Part shown: positions 45,715 to 53,932 of the stretch, in pieces
Layout of the letters: every line of letters starts with the position of its first letter
Position numbering within the stretch: the first letter of the stretch is position 1
Source of the DNA: Kutzneria chonburiensis
Lineage (GTDB): Bacteria; Actinomycetota; Actinomycetes; Mycobacteriales; Pseudonocardiaceae
Length of the DNA stretch: 64,000 nucleotides
Assembly: GCF_028622115.1 (NCBI RefSeq)
Contig: NZ_CP097263.1
Span: 4,464,001-4,528,000, forward strand
Reading direction: 5' to 3'
Notes under the pieces: generated by a model
What the model was told of the DNA's origin: nothing
Databases searched by the model: none
Seen by the model: the letters and a program-made list of their open reading frames with translations, nothing else
Program-made: the position numbers and the translations under genes

Positions 45715-47990
45715 GGTGTCCTGCCTGAGAACTCCCTCAGCGCGTCGACCATCCGGGCGGCGAGCGGCTGGCCGTCGGCCGCCCCGCCACCGGTGACGCA
45801 CACCGTCACATACCGTCCCCAGGTCAACGCGCCCCACGCGACGGGGACACCCTCGGCGAGCGGAAGCACCGCGTAAGCGGCCTCGATCTCCGAGCCGCCC
45901 AGCGAGACCTTCCACCGCGGCCCGGGGATCACGGAAGCGATGGCGCCGAACCACCGCGACTGGTACACGAGCCGAGCCAACAATCGATGCACGGGTGGCG
46001 GCAGCAAACCGATAAGGCGCACAACGAAGTTCGCGGCCTCGGGGGCACCGGACTCGACACCCGACCTCAGGGCGTCCTGAACCAATTTCAAGCAGCGCAA
46101 CGGATCTGTCTCCTGCACGGGCAGGTCGACGGACACGGCCCCGGTCCAGTTGCCGGCGGCGCGCAGGGTGTCGGTGCCACGCAACGACCACGGGACCATC
46201 ACGCGAAGCTGATCCCCTTGGTAGGCCAGGGCAAACATGGCGAGGAGCAGCTCGGTCGGCGTCGCACCAAGAGCACGGGCCGTGGCGCGCACCTCGGCGC
46301 CGGGCAGCTTGGCCAGACCAAAGCGCCGGGTGGCGCCGAATTTCGACCCACGCGGCACGGAACCGGCGCGGGCCAACGCCTTCAGGCCACTGAACCGCAG
46401 CCGCGGCAGCTTGTGGCTGACCTGATGCCCTACGGGACTGGTCCACGCACGACCTTTGCCGTCGGTGCCACTCAACAGCCCGCGCAGCACGGCAACGCCA
46501 TCACCTAGAGCGTGGTCGAGCTTGAACAGAATGGCCGGAGTAGCACCATGAACGATCAACGCCGCGGCGGTCGCGCCGATGGGCAACGGCTCGGCGTAGA
46601 AGGTGTCCACGGCGTGCTGCAACGGCATACCGTCCACTTCGGACACCAATGCCTTGGTGTCGAGGGACTCGTCCTGCGCCCAGCGCGGCCGCCGCCACCA
46701 CGACCCAGGATCCACGTGCCCGCGGACGCCGTGCATGGTGTCCAACATCCCGGCGACGTCGGAAACGTCGACCTCACGGGACATCTCCAGAATTGCGCCG
46801 ACGTGCTGCGGCACGCGCGGCGACGCGATGTGCACGAACAGCGCGTCCTCGGCCGACAACACCCGCTCGAGTCGCTCCGGCCGAACCGAGTTCAGGGCCT
46901 GCAAACCCTCCTCGACCAGCCGCTCGTCGGCCTGCTTCAACGCCAGCCGCTCCATCTGCGCCAGTCGCGGCAGGTCCCGCACGGCCGCGGCCAGCTCGCC
47001 CTCCCGCTGGCACACCACAGCAATCCCGGCGTCCTCCATCAGCTTCGCGTTGGCCCGCCCGTGAGCCGCGATCGGACGGTGCATGAGCACCGGACGGCCG
47101 ACCGCGAGCGCCTCCAACGAGGTTGCCCCGCCGGCATTGGTCACCACGACATCGCACGCCACCATCAGCGACGCCATCCGGTCGGTCCAGCCGAGCACCC
47201 GGACCCGCGGATCGTCGCCGACGGCGGCGCGGATCCTGGCCCGCAGCCGCTCGTTGCGACCGCAGACCACCACCACAACGCCGTCCGGAGTGCCCTCGAG
47301 CAGTTCATGCACGGTGTCCTCGGACCGTCCGAAACCAAGGGAACCGCAGGCCACCAACGAGATGAACTTGTCATGGGGCAGGTCCAGCTCGGCCCGCGCG
47401 GCGCCGCGATCACCCGGTTGGAAGACCTCGTCGGCGGTCGGCGCGGAGATCGCCACCGTGGCGCCGGGCGCGCTGCGCGCGGCCACCGGCACGGCGACCT
47501 CGTGCATCACCAGGTTGAGGTCGATGCCCTGGTACACCCAGAACGGATGCGGCGCGAAGTCCGACACCCAGGCGCCGATCGGCGTCTCCAGGCCGCGATG
47601 CCGGCGCAGCCAGTCAAGGCCGGCCGTGCCCAGTGGATACGTGGACAGGATCAGGTCGGGCTGGATCTGGTCGATCCTGGCGGCCAGCCGCCGACCGGCC
47701 CATTCGCCGACGAACCGCTTCGACGCCCGGGCGAACCACCGGTAGCGCCACACCGAGTCGTAGAAGAACTCGTACAGCCAGGGCGTTTTCTCCACGTTGG
47801 TGACGTAGATCCGCCGGAAGGCGGGCCCGACCCCGCGGCCCATCACGTCCAGGGTGTCCAGCCAGTGCGTCGAGGCGTCGGGCCACAGCCGCCCGGCGGC
47901 CGCGCGCAGCGCACGGCCGGTGGCGTTGTGGCCCTCGCCCATGTCGGCGGACAGGATCAGGATCCGTCGCGGCGTCGCCGAGTCCAGCAC
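45711..47990 (-). CDS. Glycosyltransferase fused to WS/DGAT-type acyltransferase
   Basis: 759 aa with two enzymes. Residues 1-370: MGDG-synthase/MurG-like glycosyltransferase, with the N-terminal LSADMGEGHNATGRAL acceptor-side loop and the nucleotide-sugar site VVTNAGGATSLEALAVGRPV. Residues about 378-755: wax-ester-synthase/diacylglycerol-acyltransferase fold, starting SAEDALFVHIASPRVPQHVG, with DHALGDG near 490-496 in the position of the HHxxxDG catalytic motif (first His replaced by Asp; the catalytic second His kept). A lipid glycosylation plus acylation role is inferred. First gene of an operon with a DMT transporter and an SDR; divergent from the benzoylformate decarboxylase gene. Confidence 0.83.
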   Translation of the reverse strand: MLDSATPRRILILSADMGEGHNATGRALRAAAGRLWPDASTHWLDTLDVMGRGVGPAFRRIYVTNVEKTPWLYEFFYDSVWRYRWFARASKRFVGEWAGRRLAARIDQIQPDLILSTYPLGTAGLDWLRRHRGLETPIGAWVSDFAPHPFWVYQGIDLNLVMHEVAVPVAARSAPGATVAISAPTADEVFQPGDRGAARAELDLPHDKFISLVACGSLGFGRSEDTVHELLEGTPDGVVVVVCGRNERLRARIRAAVGDDPRVRVLGWTDRMASLMVACDVVVTNAGGATSLEALAVGRPVLMHRPIAAHGRANAKLMEDAGIAVVCQREGELAAAVRDLPRLAQMERLALKQADERLVEEGLQALNSVRPERLERVLSAEDALFVHIASPRVPQHVGAILEMSREVDVSDVAGMLDTMHGVRGHVDPGSWWRRPRWAQDESLDTKALVSEVDGMPLQHAVDTFYAEPLPIGATAAALIVHGATPAILFKLDHALGDGVAVLRGLLSGTDGKGRAWTSPVGHQVSHKLPRLRFSGLKALARAGSVPRGSKFGATRRFGLAKLPGAEVRATARALGATPTELLLAMFALAYQGDQLRVMVPWSLRGTDTLRAAGNWTGAVSVDLPVQETDPLRCLKLVQDALRSGVESGAPEAANFVVRLIGLLPPPVHRLLARLVYQSRWFGAIASVIPGPRWKVSLGGSEIEAAYAVLPLAEGVPVAWGALTWGRYVTVCVTGGGAADGQPLAARMVDALREFSGRTP

Positions 47991-48105
47991 GGTGATCAGC
48001 TTGGCTCACCGAGGCCGACCGCGCCACACGACTTACCGAATGAACTCCTCCCCTGGACCGCGCATCCCGGTGACAGAAGGTAGTCAGCGCAGCACAAGCC
48101 GGGGT

Positions 48106-48111
48106 TAGACT
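48106..48111 (+). promoter_or_regulatory. Candidate -10 element giving a leaderless message
   Basis: TAGACT at 48106-48111 fits the actinobacterial -10 consensus TAnnnT and ends 7 bases before the ATG at 48119, so transcription would start at or next to the start codon. No Shine-Dalgarno sequence is present. The -35 element is not clear. The 128-bp gap also has to hold the promoter of the divergent glycosyltransferase gene. Confidence 0.4.
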
Positions 48112-48118
48112 GCCGATC

Positions 48119-49699
48119 ATGGCGACGGTGCGGCAAGTGACCAGGGATCTGCTGCGAAGCTGGGGCTGCACAACGGTGTTCGGCAATCCCGGCTCGACCG
48201 AGCTGCCGTTCCTGGCCGACTGGCCGGACGACTTCCGGTACGTGCTCGGCCTGCACGAGTCGTCGGTGGTCGCGATGGCCGACGGTTACGCCCAGTTCAG
48301 CGGCCGCCCGGCGGTGGTCAACCTGCACTCCTCCGGCGGCGTCGGTCACGGCTTGGGCAGCCTGGTCACGGCGTTCCGCAACCGGTCGCCGCTGCTGGTC
48401 ATCGCCGGTCAGCAGGCGCGGTCGCTGCTCAACGGGGAGCCGTTCCTCGGCGCCGTCGACGCGCCGGAGTTCCCGCGCCCGTACGTGAAGTGGAGCGCGC
48501 AGCCGGCGCGGGCGGCCGACGTGCCGGCGGCGCTGGCACGAGGTCTTCTTTTGTGCACTCAGCCGCCACAAGGTCCGGTGTTCGTGTCAGTCCCGGTGGA
48601 CGACTGGAACCAGCCAGGAGTTGACGTTCCGTCACGTCCGCCGGTCGCCGGCTTCGGACCGGACGCGGCGGCCATCCGGGTGATCGCGTCGGCATTGGAC
48701 ACGGCTGAGCGGCCGGCGATTGTCGTCGGGGCGTCGGTGGACGCGGACGACGCCGTCGAGGACGCCGTGGCCCTGGCCGAGCGCACCCGGGCGGCGGTGT
48801 GGGCGGCGCCGATGTCGTCCCGCTGCTCGTTTCCCGAGGACCATCCGCTGTTCGCGGGCTTCCTGCCGCCGGCCGATCGGCAGCTCCGGCACACGTTGCA
48901 GCCGTACGACTGTGTGCTGGTGATCGGGGCGCCCGCGTTCGTCTATCACGTGGAAACCCCGGCCGACGGCCCGGAACTGCCGCCGCTGCACCTCGTCCAC
49001 GACGATCCGACGGTCCTGTCGTGGGCACCGGCCGGCAGCGCGCTGTTGTCGACGCCCCGGCGGGCCATTCAGGCGCTGACCGAGCTGGTCGGGCCGTCGT
49101 CACGGCCGGCGCCTACCGTCCGTGCACGGGCTGCGGAGCCGACACCGACCATCCCGATGACCGGGGCATTTGTGCTGTCGGAGATCCGGCGGCTGCTGCC
49201 GGCCGACGCCGTCGTCGTCGAAGAGGCCCCGAGCCACCGCAACGACCTGCACGAACACCTGCCGATCACGGCCCGTGGCCGCGGCTTCTTCACCATCGCC
49301 AGCGGCGTGCTCGGCTACGGCCTGCCCGGCGCGGTCGGGGTGTCGCTGGCCGCGCCGGACCGCCCGGTCGTCGCGGTCGTCGGCGACGGCTCGGCGATGT
49401 ACGGCATCCAGGCGCTGTGGACCGCGGCCAAAGAGCACGCCTCGGTCACGTTTGTCGTGCTGGACAACGCGCAGTACGCGGCGCTGCGGTCGATGGCGGA
49501 GAGCGCGGGCGTGGCCAAGGCGCCCGGGGTGGAGCTCGGCGGACTGGATTTCTGCGCGCTCGCCGAGGGTATGGGCTGCCGGTCGCGGCTGGTGGAACGT
49601 CCGGACGAGCTCGAGGAGGCCTTGACCTCCGCCGTACGGGCGAGCGGGCCGACGGTGCTGCATGTGCGGGTCGATCCGGGGTACTCACCGCTGTACTGA
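48119..49699 (+). CDS. Benzoylformate decarboxylase-like ThDP enzyme
   Basis: 526-aa thiamine-diphosphate enzyme. FGNPGSTELPFL and LHESSVVAMADGYA (activating Glu) at the N-terminus and VNLHSSGGVGHGLGSL match benzoylformate decarboxylase, including the active-site Ser and His positions. The C-terminal ThDP/Mg motif runs from GDGSAM to the Asn in LDNAQYAA. Expected reaction: decarboxylation of a 2-oxo acid such as phenylglyoxylate; the true substrate is not fixed by sequence. No mandelate-pathway partners lie nearby. Confidence 0.88.
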   Translation: MATVRQVTRDLLRSWGCTTVFGNPGSTELPFLADWPDDFRYVLGLHESSVVAMADGYAQFSGRPAVVNLHSSGGVGHGLGSLVTAFRNRSPLLVIAGQQARSLLNGEPFLGAVDAPEFPRPYVKWSAQPARAADVPAALARGLLLCTQPPQGPVFVSVPVDDWNQPGVDVPSRPPVAGFGPDAAAIRVIASALDTAERPAIVVGASVDADDAVEDAVALAERTRAAVWAAPMSSRCSFPEDHPLFAGFLPPADRQLRHTLQPYDCVLVIGAPAFVYHVETPADGPELPPLHLVHDDPTVLSWAPAGSALLSTPRRAIQALTELVGPSSRPAPTVRARAAEPTPTIPMTGAFVLSEIRRLLPADAVVVEEAPSHRNDLHEHLPITARGRGFFTIASGVLGYGLPGAVGVSLAAPDRPVVAVVGDGSAMYGIQALWTAAKEHASVTFVVLDNAQYAALRSMAESAGVAKAPGVELGGLDFCALAEGMGCRSRLVERPDELEEALTSAVRASGPTVLHVRVDPGYSPLY

Positions 49700-49777
49700 C
49701 GGCCCGTGTTACCTTGGACGGTATCCCCGAACTGGCTGGTCAAGCGCCCGATCGTGGGCATTTCACGAAGGAGCGCA

Positions 49778-51103
49778 GTGTCGGACGCCAAGACCACCCG
49801 TGGGTTCTGGACCCGGGTCGCCGACTCTTTCCTGCCCGGCGTCACCGATGGCGCGCCGACCCTGAACGTGCCGACATGGATCCGGCGGGCAACACCGTGG
49901 GCGATCCTGGCCGTGCTGGCGTGGTTCGTGGTGTGCACGATCATCTGGCCGGTCGGCATGTGGTTCCAGATCGACCTTGAGGTCTACCGGGCCGGCGGGC
50001 TGACCGTGCTGGACGGTCGGTCGCTGTACGACCACCCGCTGGTGGCCAGCCTGATGTTCACCTACACGCCGTTCGCCGCGGTCATCTTCGCCCCGCTGGC
50101 GCTGCTGCCGCTGGGCGCGGCCGACATCGTCTACACCGTCGTGACCGTGCTGCTGCTGGTGTTCGCGGTGGCGCGGTGCTGGCGGTGGATGGGGTATCGG
50201 CGGGACCGCAACGTCATCGTCGTGGTGGCGCTGACCGCCGGGCTGGCGCTGATGTTCGAGCCGGTGCGGACCACGTTGTACCTGGGGCAGATCAACGTCC
50301 TGCTGCTGGCCATCGTCGTCGCCGACCTGCTGCGCATCCGCAGGTCCAACTGGATGGGCGTCGGTGTCGGCATCGCCGCCGGCATCAAGCTGACGCCGCT
50401 GATCTTCATCCCGTACCTGTTGTTGACCAGGCAGTTCAAGGCGGCCGGGGTGGCCGTCGCGAGCTTCGTCGGCACCATCGCGCTCGGCTTCGTGTTCAAG
50501 CCGAGGGACGCCTACAACTACTGGTTCGGGCAGAAGTTCGGCGAGGTCGCCCGAGTGGGTGACGTCTGGTCGACCGGCAACCAGTCGCTGCGGGGCTTCC
50601 TGGCCCGGCTCGTGTCGCCGCCCGAGGCCACCCAGACCGCGTGGATCGTGCTGGCGGCGCTGATCGGCGGGCTCGGCATCTGGGCCGCCGTCGTGGCGCA
50701 CAGGCGGGGCGAGGACCTGCTCGCCGTCGCCCTCGTCGGCATGTGCTCCACGGCTGTGTCGCCGTACTCGTGGTCGCACCACTGGGTGTGGTTCGTGCCG
50801 CTCGCCGTGTTCGCCCTGCACCGGGCCCTGGCCACCCGGCTGGCGTCCATGTGGGTGCTGACCGCGTACGTCTACATCAGCGTGTTCGCCTGGCCCGTCG
50901 GCTTCCCCGTGCACGACCCGGGCGCGCGGGCCCCCGCCGGCATCTGGATGATCAACTGGCCCGGCGAGATCGTGACCCGCAACTGGTACCTGATCGCCTA
51001 CCTGGTCACCGCCGTGTTCACGCTCGTGCACCTACGCCGTTCGAAGGTTGTCACGTCAACCGACGGGGTGATCGACAACCGGGATCGGGTGCCCAGCCGC
51101 TAG
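49778..51103 (+). CDS. GT87-family polyprenyl-phosphate-dependent mannosyltransferase
   Basis: 441-aa membrane glycosyltransferase (DUF2029/GT87, PimE-like) with about ten membrane helices. After the first helix the loop has QIDLEVYRAGG, whose Asp is in the position of the catalytic Asp of GT-C enzymes. GQINVLLLAIVVADL and GIKLTPLIFIPYLL are characteristic of the family. Likely adds mannose to a lipid or glycan on the outer face of the membrane. GTG 49778 has AAGGAG six bases upstream; an earlier in-frame GTG at 49706 has no ribosome site. Confidence 0.87.
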   Translation: MSDAKTTRGFWTRVADSFLPGVTDGAPTLNVPTWIRRATPWAILAVLAWFVVCTIIWPVGMWFQIDLEVYRAGGLTVLDGRSLYDHPLVASLMFTYTPFAAVIFAPLALLPLGAADIVYTVVTVLLLVFAVARCWRWMGYRRDRNVIVVVALTAGLALMFEPVRTTLYLGQINVLLLAIVVADLLRIRRSNWMGVGVGIAAGIKLTPLIFIPYLLLTRQFKAAGVAVASFVGTIALGFVFKPRDAYNYWFGQKFGEVARVGDVWSTGNQSLRGFLARLVSPPEATQTAWIVLAALIGGLGIWAAVVAHRRGEDLLAVALVGMCSTAVSPYSWSHHWVWFVPLAVFALHRALATRLASMWVLTAYVYISVFAWPVGFPVHDPGARAPAGIWMINWPGEIVTRNWYLIAYLVTAVFTLVHLRRSKVVTSTDGVIDNRDRVPSR

Positions 51104-51148
51104 GGTTGGCGCCAAGCCCGTCTCCGGGCGGCGTGGCCGCGGCCCGCG

Positions 51149-51182
51149 AAGGGTTCGAATAGCCCATGGCATTCGAACCCTT
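51149..51182. terminator. Perfect 12-bp stem hairpin, terminator or 5' leader element
   Basis: AAGGGTTCGAAT (51149-51160) and ATTCGAACCCTT (51171-51182) enclose a 10-base loop. It lies 46 bp after the GT87 stop, as expected for a terminator, but its right arm ends one or two bases before the ribosome site (GGGGC) of the next gene, so it may also influence that gene's translation. The GGGTTCGAAT string recalls a tRNA T-arm but no tRNA surrounds it. Confidence 0.6.
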
Positions 51183-51193
51183 GGGGCACCACG

Positions 51194-51592
51194 ATGTTCT
51201 CTCCCGTTTCCGTTCCGTGCCGGCTTGTCGACGGCACTCCCACCGTGACTGTCGTGCGGCACGACCGCCGGGTCCGGCAGGCCGTCATCCGGCTCACCCG
51301 TGCCGCGCAGTTCACCGTCACCGTGCGGGATCAGCACCTCGCTGAGCTCGCCGAGGCCCTCCGCGAGGGCGACAGCCTCGGCGTCCCCTGCCGGCACGCG
51401 ACGTACGGCGATTGGCTGCTCGGCGTGCACCCCCACCAGTGGTGGGTGAACCCCGCCGCGCCGCGGCTGCCCATGGAGCTCTACCTGCTGCTGCCCGAGG
51501 ACCAGCAGGCCGTCGTCGTCTTCACCGCGGATGAAGTGGTCGAGCTGACGGAGACGCTCGAGGTCGAGGAACTGTGCGGGGCCGAGCAGTGA
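51194..51592 (+). CDS. Hypothetical protein upstream of hicAB (132 aa)
   Basis: Not recognised. Soluble protein rich in Val, Arg and Glu with no signal peptide; central segment YGDWLLGVHPHQWWVNPAAP. Starts ATG 51194 directly after a hairpin. Its stop overlaps the hicA GTG start (GTGA), so it is translationally coupled to the toxin-antitoxin genes, though it resembles neither. Confidence 0.68.
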   Translation: MFSPVSVPCRLVDGTPTVTVVRHDRRVRQAVIRLTRAAQFTVTVRDQHLAELAEALREGDSLGVPCRHATYGDWLLGVHPHQWWVNPAAPRLPMELYLLLPEDQQAVVVFTADEVVELTETLEVEELCGAEQ

Positions 51593-51792
51593 CGTTGAAG
51601 GTGGGCGAGATCATCAAGCTGATCGAGGCGGACGGATGGCGGCTACATCGAACGACCGGGAGTCATCGGCACTACGTGCACCCGACCAAGCCAGGTGTGG
51701 TGACCGTGCCGGGCAAGCCGAGCCGAGACTTGCCGGTCGGCACCGAGCGAAGCATCCTGAAGCAGGCAGGACTTGGCAGGAGGCCCCAGTGA
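51589..51792 (+). CDS. hicA: HicA-family mRNA interferase toxin
   Basis: 67-aa double-stranded-RNA-binding-fold toxin. The HicA pattern is clear: KVGEIIKLIEADGWRLHRTTGSHRHYVHP, with the catalytic His in GSHRHY, then VTVPGKPSRDLPVGTERSILKQAGL. HicA cleaves mRNA and is neutralised by HicB. GTG 51589 is chosen because it overlaps the previous stop; GTG 51574 would add five residues. Overlaps hicB. Confidence 0.88.
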   Translation: MTLKVGEIIKLIEADGWRLHRTTGSHRHYVHPTKPGVVTVPGKPSRDLPVGTERSILKQAGLGRRPQ

Positions 51793-52010
51793 TGAGCACG
51801 TACGCGATCATCGTCGAACGCGCCGAGGACGGTGGTTACGGCGCCTGGTCTCCCGACCTGCCCGGCTGCGTGGCCCTTGGCGACACGCCTGAGCAGACGC
51901 TCCAGGAGATGCGGGTGGCTGTCCAGGGGCATCTCGACGTGATGCGCGAGCTCGGCGAGCCGATGCCGCGGCCGAACACCGTGATCGCGACGACGGTCGA
52001 AGCCGCCTGA
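51792..52010 (+). CDS. hicB: HicB-family antitoxin
   Basis: 72-aa antitoxin with the partial RNase H-like fold: YAIIVERAEDGGYGAWSPDLPGCVALGDTPEQTLQEMRVAV is the HicB signature. It lacks the C-terminal DNA-binding (RHH or HTH) domain of larger HicB proteins, so autoregulation may need another factor. ATG 51792 or GTG 51789, both overlapping the hicA stop. Confidence 0.88.
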   Translation: MSTYAIIVERAEDGGYGAWSPDLPGCVALGDTPEQTLQEMRVAVQGHLDVMRELGEPMPRPNTVIATTVEAA

Positions 52011-52011
52011 G

Positions 52012-52599
52012 TCACTGGTCGGGGCCGACGAGGTCGATGAACGGGAGTGCGGCGAGGTTGGCGGGCGGTAAGGCCCGGGCGGCGGTGAGGACGCGCTGCT
52101 GCTGGTCGTTGATGCGCTGGTCGACGAGGCGGGTCAGCTCGTAGGCGAGGGCGCCGGTCTGGCGGACGGTGACGTCGTCGAGGACGGCCTGGTCGACGGA
52201 GGTGATGGCGATGCCGCCGACCAGGCCGTCGGCGGCCTCGGCGGCGCCGACCTCGAAGCGGGCGCGGGGATTGAGGGTCTCGGAGGCATAGTGCTCACGC
52301 AGCTGGCGGAGCAGCTTGTGCCATTCGAGGACCTCGCCCTTGAGCGGCAGGGTGCTGACGTCGTCGTCGGTGAGGCGGTCGTCGGCGAAACAGCGGGCGT
52401 AGGACAACACGGCGGTGGTCCAGACCCCCTCGATCACGACGGCGTCGGCCTCCTCGTCGACGAGCTCGGCCACCAGGCGCTCGCAGCAGCGCAGCACGGT
52501 CTGCAGGTCGTCGAAGACGCCGACCAGGTCGGCGAGCGTCCGCGCGGCCGGGCTGTCGATCCGGCGCACGGTGGTCGGGTGGCTCGACTCGGTGCTCAT
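52012..52599 (-). CDS. Hypothetical protein (195 aa)
   Basis: Not recognised. Predominantly helical, acidic, no signal peptide; regions such as LVGVFDDLQTVLRCCERLVAELVDEEADAV and WHKLLRQLREHYASETLNPRARFEV. ATG 52599 is preceded by GGAGGAGG on the coding strand, which strongly supports the start. Convergent with hicB (1 bp apart) and divergent from the NYN gene. Confidence 0.75.
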   Translation of the reverse strand: MSTESSHPTTVRRIDSPAARTLADLVGVFDDLQTVLRCCERLVAELVDEEADAVVIEGVWTTAVLSYARCFADDRLTDDDVSTLPLKGEVLEWHKLLRQLREHYASETLNPRARFEVGAAEAADGLVGGIAITSVDQAVLDDVTVRQTGALAYELTRLVDQRINDQQQRVLTAARALPPANLAALPFIDLVGPDQ

Positions 52600-52700
52600 G
52601 CGGCGCTCCTCCTCCGGGCTCGGGCGTCTAGCCTAGGACCGGCCGGCGCGACCGGACGTCGCATCTTGAGACACCGTCCACTTCGGACAGGAGGATGGTC

Positions 52701-53453
52701 GTGACCAGCGAGAACACCGCCAAGCTGGCCGTGCTCATCGACGCGGACAACGCGCAGCCCTCGATCACCGAGGCGCTGCTGGCCGAGGTGGCCAAGTACG
52801 GCACCGCGCACGTCAAACGGGCCTACGGCGACTGGACCGGCACCAACCTGAAGGGCTGGAAGGACCACCTGCTGGCCCAGTCGATCCAGCCGATCCAGCA
52901 GTTCGCGTACACCACGGGCAAGAACGCCACCGACGCCGCCATGGTCATCGACGCCATGGACCTGCTGTACTCCGACCGTTTCGACGGGTTCTGCATCGTC
53001 TCGAGCGACTCCGACTTCACCCGGCTGGCCGCCCGGCTGCGGGAATCCGGGCTGACGGTCTACGGCTTCGGCGAGCGCAAGACGCCCAAGCCCTTCGTCG
53101 CGGCGTGCGACAAGTTCATCTACGTCGAGAACCTCGCCTACACCGAGGAGACCGCCGCCCCGGCCGCGTCCGCCGCGCCGCGCAAGCCCGCCGCCCAGCT
53201 CAAGGCCGATTCCGCCCTCGTCTCCCTGCTGCGTGGGGCCGTCGAGGCCGCTTCCGACGACGACGGCTGGGCCTCGCTGTCCGGCGTCGGCAACATCGTC
53301 ACCAAGCAGCGGCCCGACTTCGACTCCCGCACCTACGGCTATTCCAAGCTCAGCGACCTGGTCACCGCGACCACGTTGTTCGAGGTCAATCGCCGCAGCT
53401 CCGGCGAGGGCAAGTCGTCGACCGTGTACGTACGGGACAAGCGCCGCAGCTGA
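52701..53453 (+). CDS. NYN-domain ribonuclease with C-terminal LOTUS/OST-HTH domain
   Basis: 250 aa. The NYN (PIN-like) nuclease domain carries acidic metal-site motifs LAVLIDADNAQP near residue 10, NATDAAMVIDAMDLLY, and SSDSDFTRLAARLRE. A Pro/Ala-rich linker (about 155-175) leads to an OST-HTH/LOTUS RNA-binding domain (DGWASLSGVGNIVTKQRPDFDSRTYG...). GTG 52701 has AGGAGG at the right spacing; ATG 52695 directly abuts that site and is unlikely. Predicted RNA processing or degradation; target unknown. Confidence 0.87.
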   Translation: MTSENTAKLAVLIDADNAQPSITEALLAEVAKYGTAHVKRAYGDWTGTNLKGWKDHLLAQSIQPIQQFAYTTGKNATDAAMVIDAMDLLYSDRFDGFCIVSSDSDFTRLAARLRESGLTVYGFGERKTPKPFVAACDKFIYVENLAYTEETAAPAASAAPRKPAAQLKADSALVSLLRGAVEAASDDDGWASLSGVGNIVTKQRPDFDSRTYGYSKLSDLVTATTLFEVNRRSSGEGKSSTVYVRDKRRS

Positions 53454-53560
53454 GGGTTTTCCCCAAGATCCCCTGCCCGCGCCCGATCGTCGCGCTCGGT
53501 CGCGAGTACCGCTCCTATTGTCGCTGGCGTTCTTCGACCAACGATCTTGAGGAGAAACGC

Positions 53561-53917
53561 ATGCGCGCATCCGTGGCCGCGGCGGCAATTGCCGCGCTGG
53601 GACTGACCGTTGTCGCCCCGGCGGTGTCGTCCGCCGCACCGGCCGGCGGCGGTGCGCAGCTGTGCGTCGACCGGCTCGCCGACTACAGCGCTTCCTTGCA
53701 GTGGCCCAGCCGCGGCGGCCAGGAGACGTTCGTGATCCGTCCCGGCCAGTGCAGCAACTGGGGTCCCGGCGATGCCGGCGAGCTCATCGTCGTGTTGGCC
53801 TCCTACAACGGCGCGACCGTCAACATCGGCCACTTCTACGCCACCGGTCGCGGCGACCAGGTCGAAGCCGTCGGCCGTTTCAGCAACGGCACCGAAGGCA
53901 TCAACCTCGGCGTCTGA
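53561..53917 (+). CDS. Small secreted protein (118 aa)
   Basis: Signal peptide MRASVAAAAIAALGLTVVAPAVSSA, cleavage near residue 25, then about 90 residues with two Cys (LCVDRL and GQCSNWG) that probably form a disulfide. No family recognised. ATG 53561 with TTGAGGAG upstream. Sits in a 107-bp spaced position after the NYN gene and is convergent with the kinase gene. Confidence 0.78.
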   Translation: MRASVAAAAIAALGLTVVAPAVSSAAPAGGGAQLCVDRLADYSASLQWPSRGGQETFVIRPGQCSNWGPGDAGELIVVLASYNGATVNIGHFYATGRGDQVEAVGRFSNGTEGINLGV

Positions 53918-53932
53918 GCGCCGTCGGTCACT

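Noticed and set aside
51149-51182. tRNA-like T-arm string GGGTTCGAAT
   Set aside because: No acceptor, D or anticodon stem around it; the bases form a simple symmetric hairpin instead.
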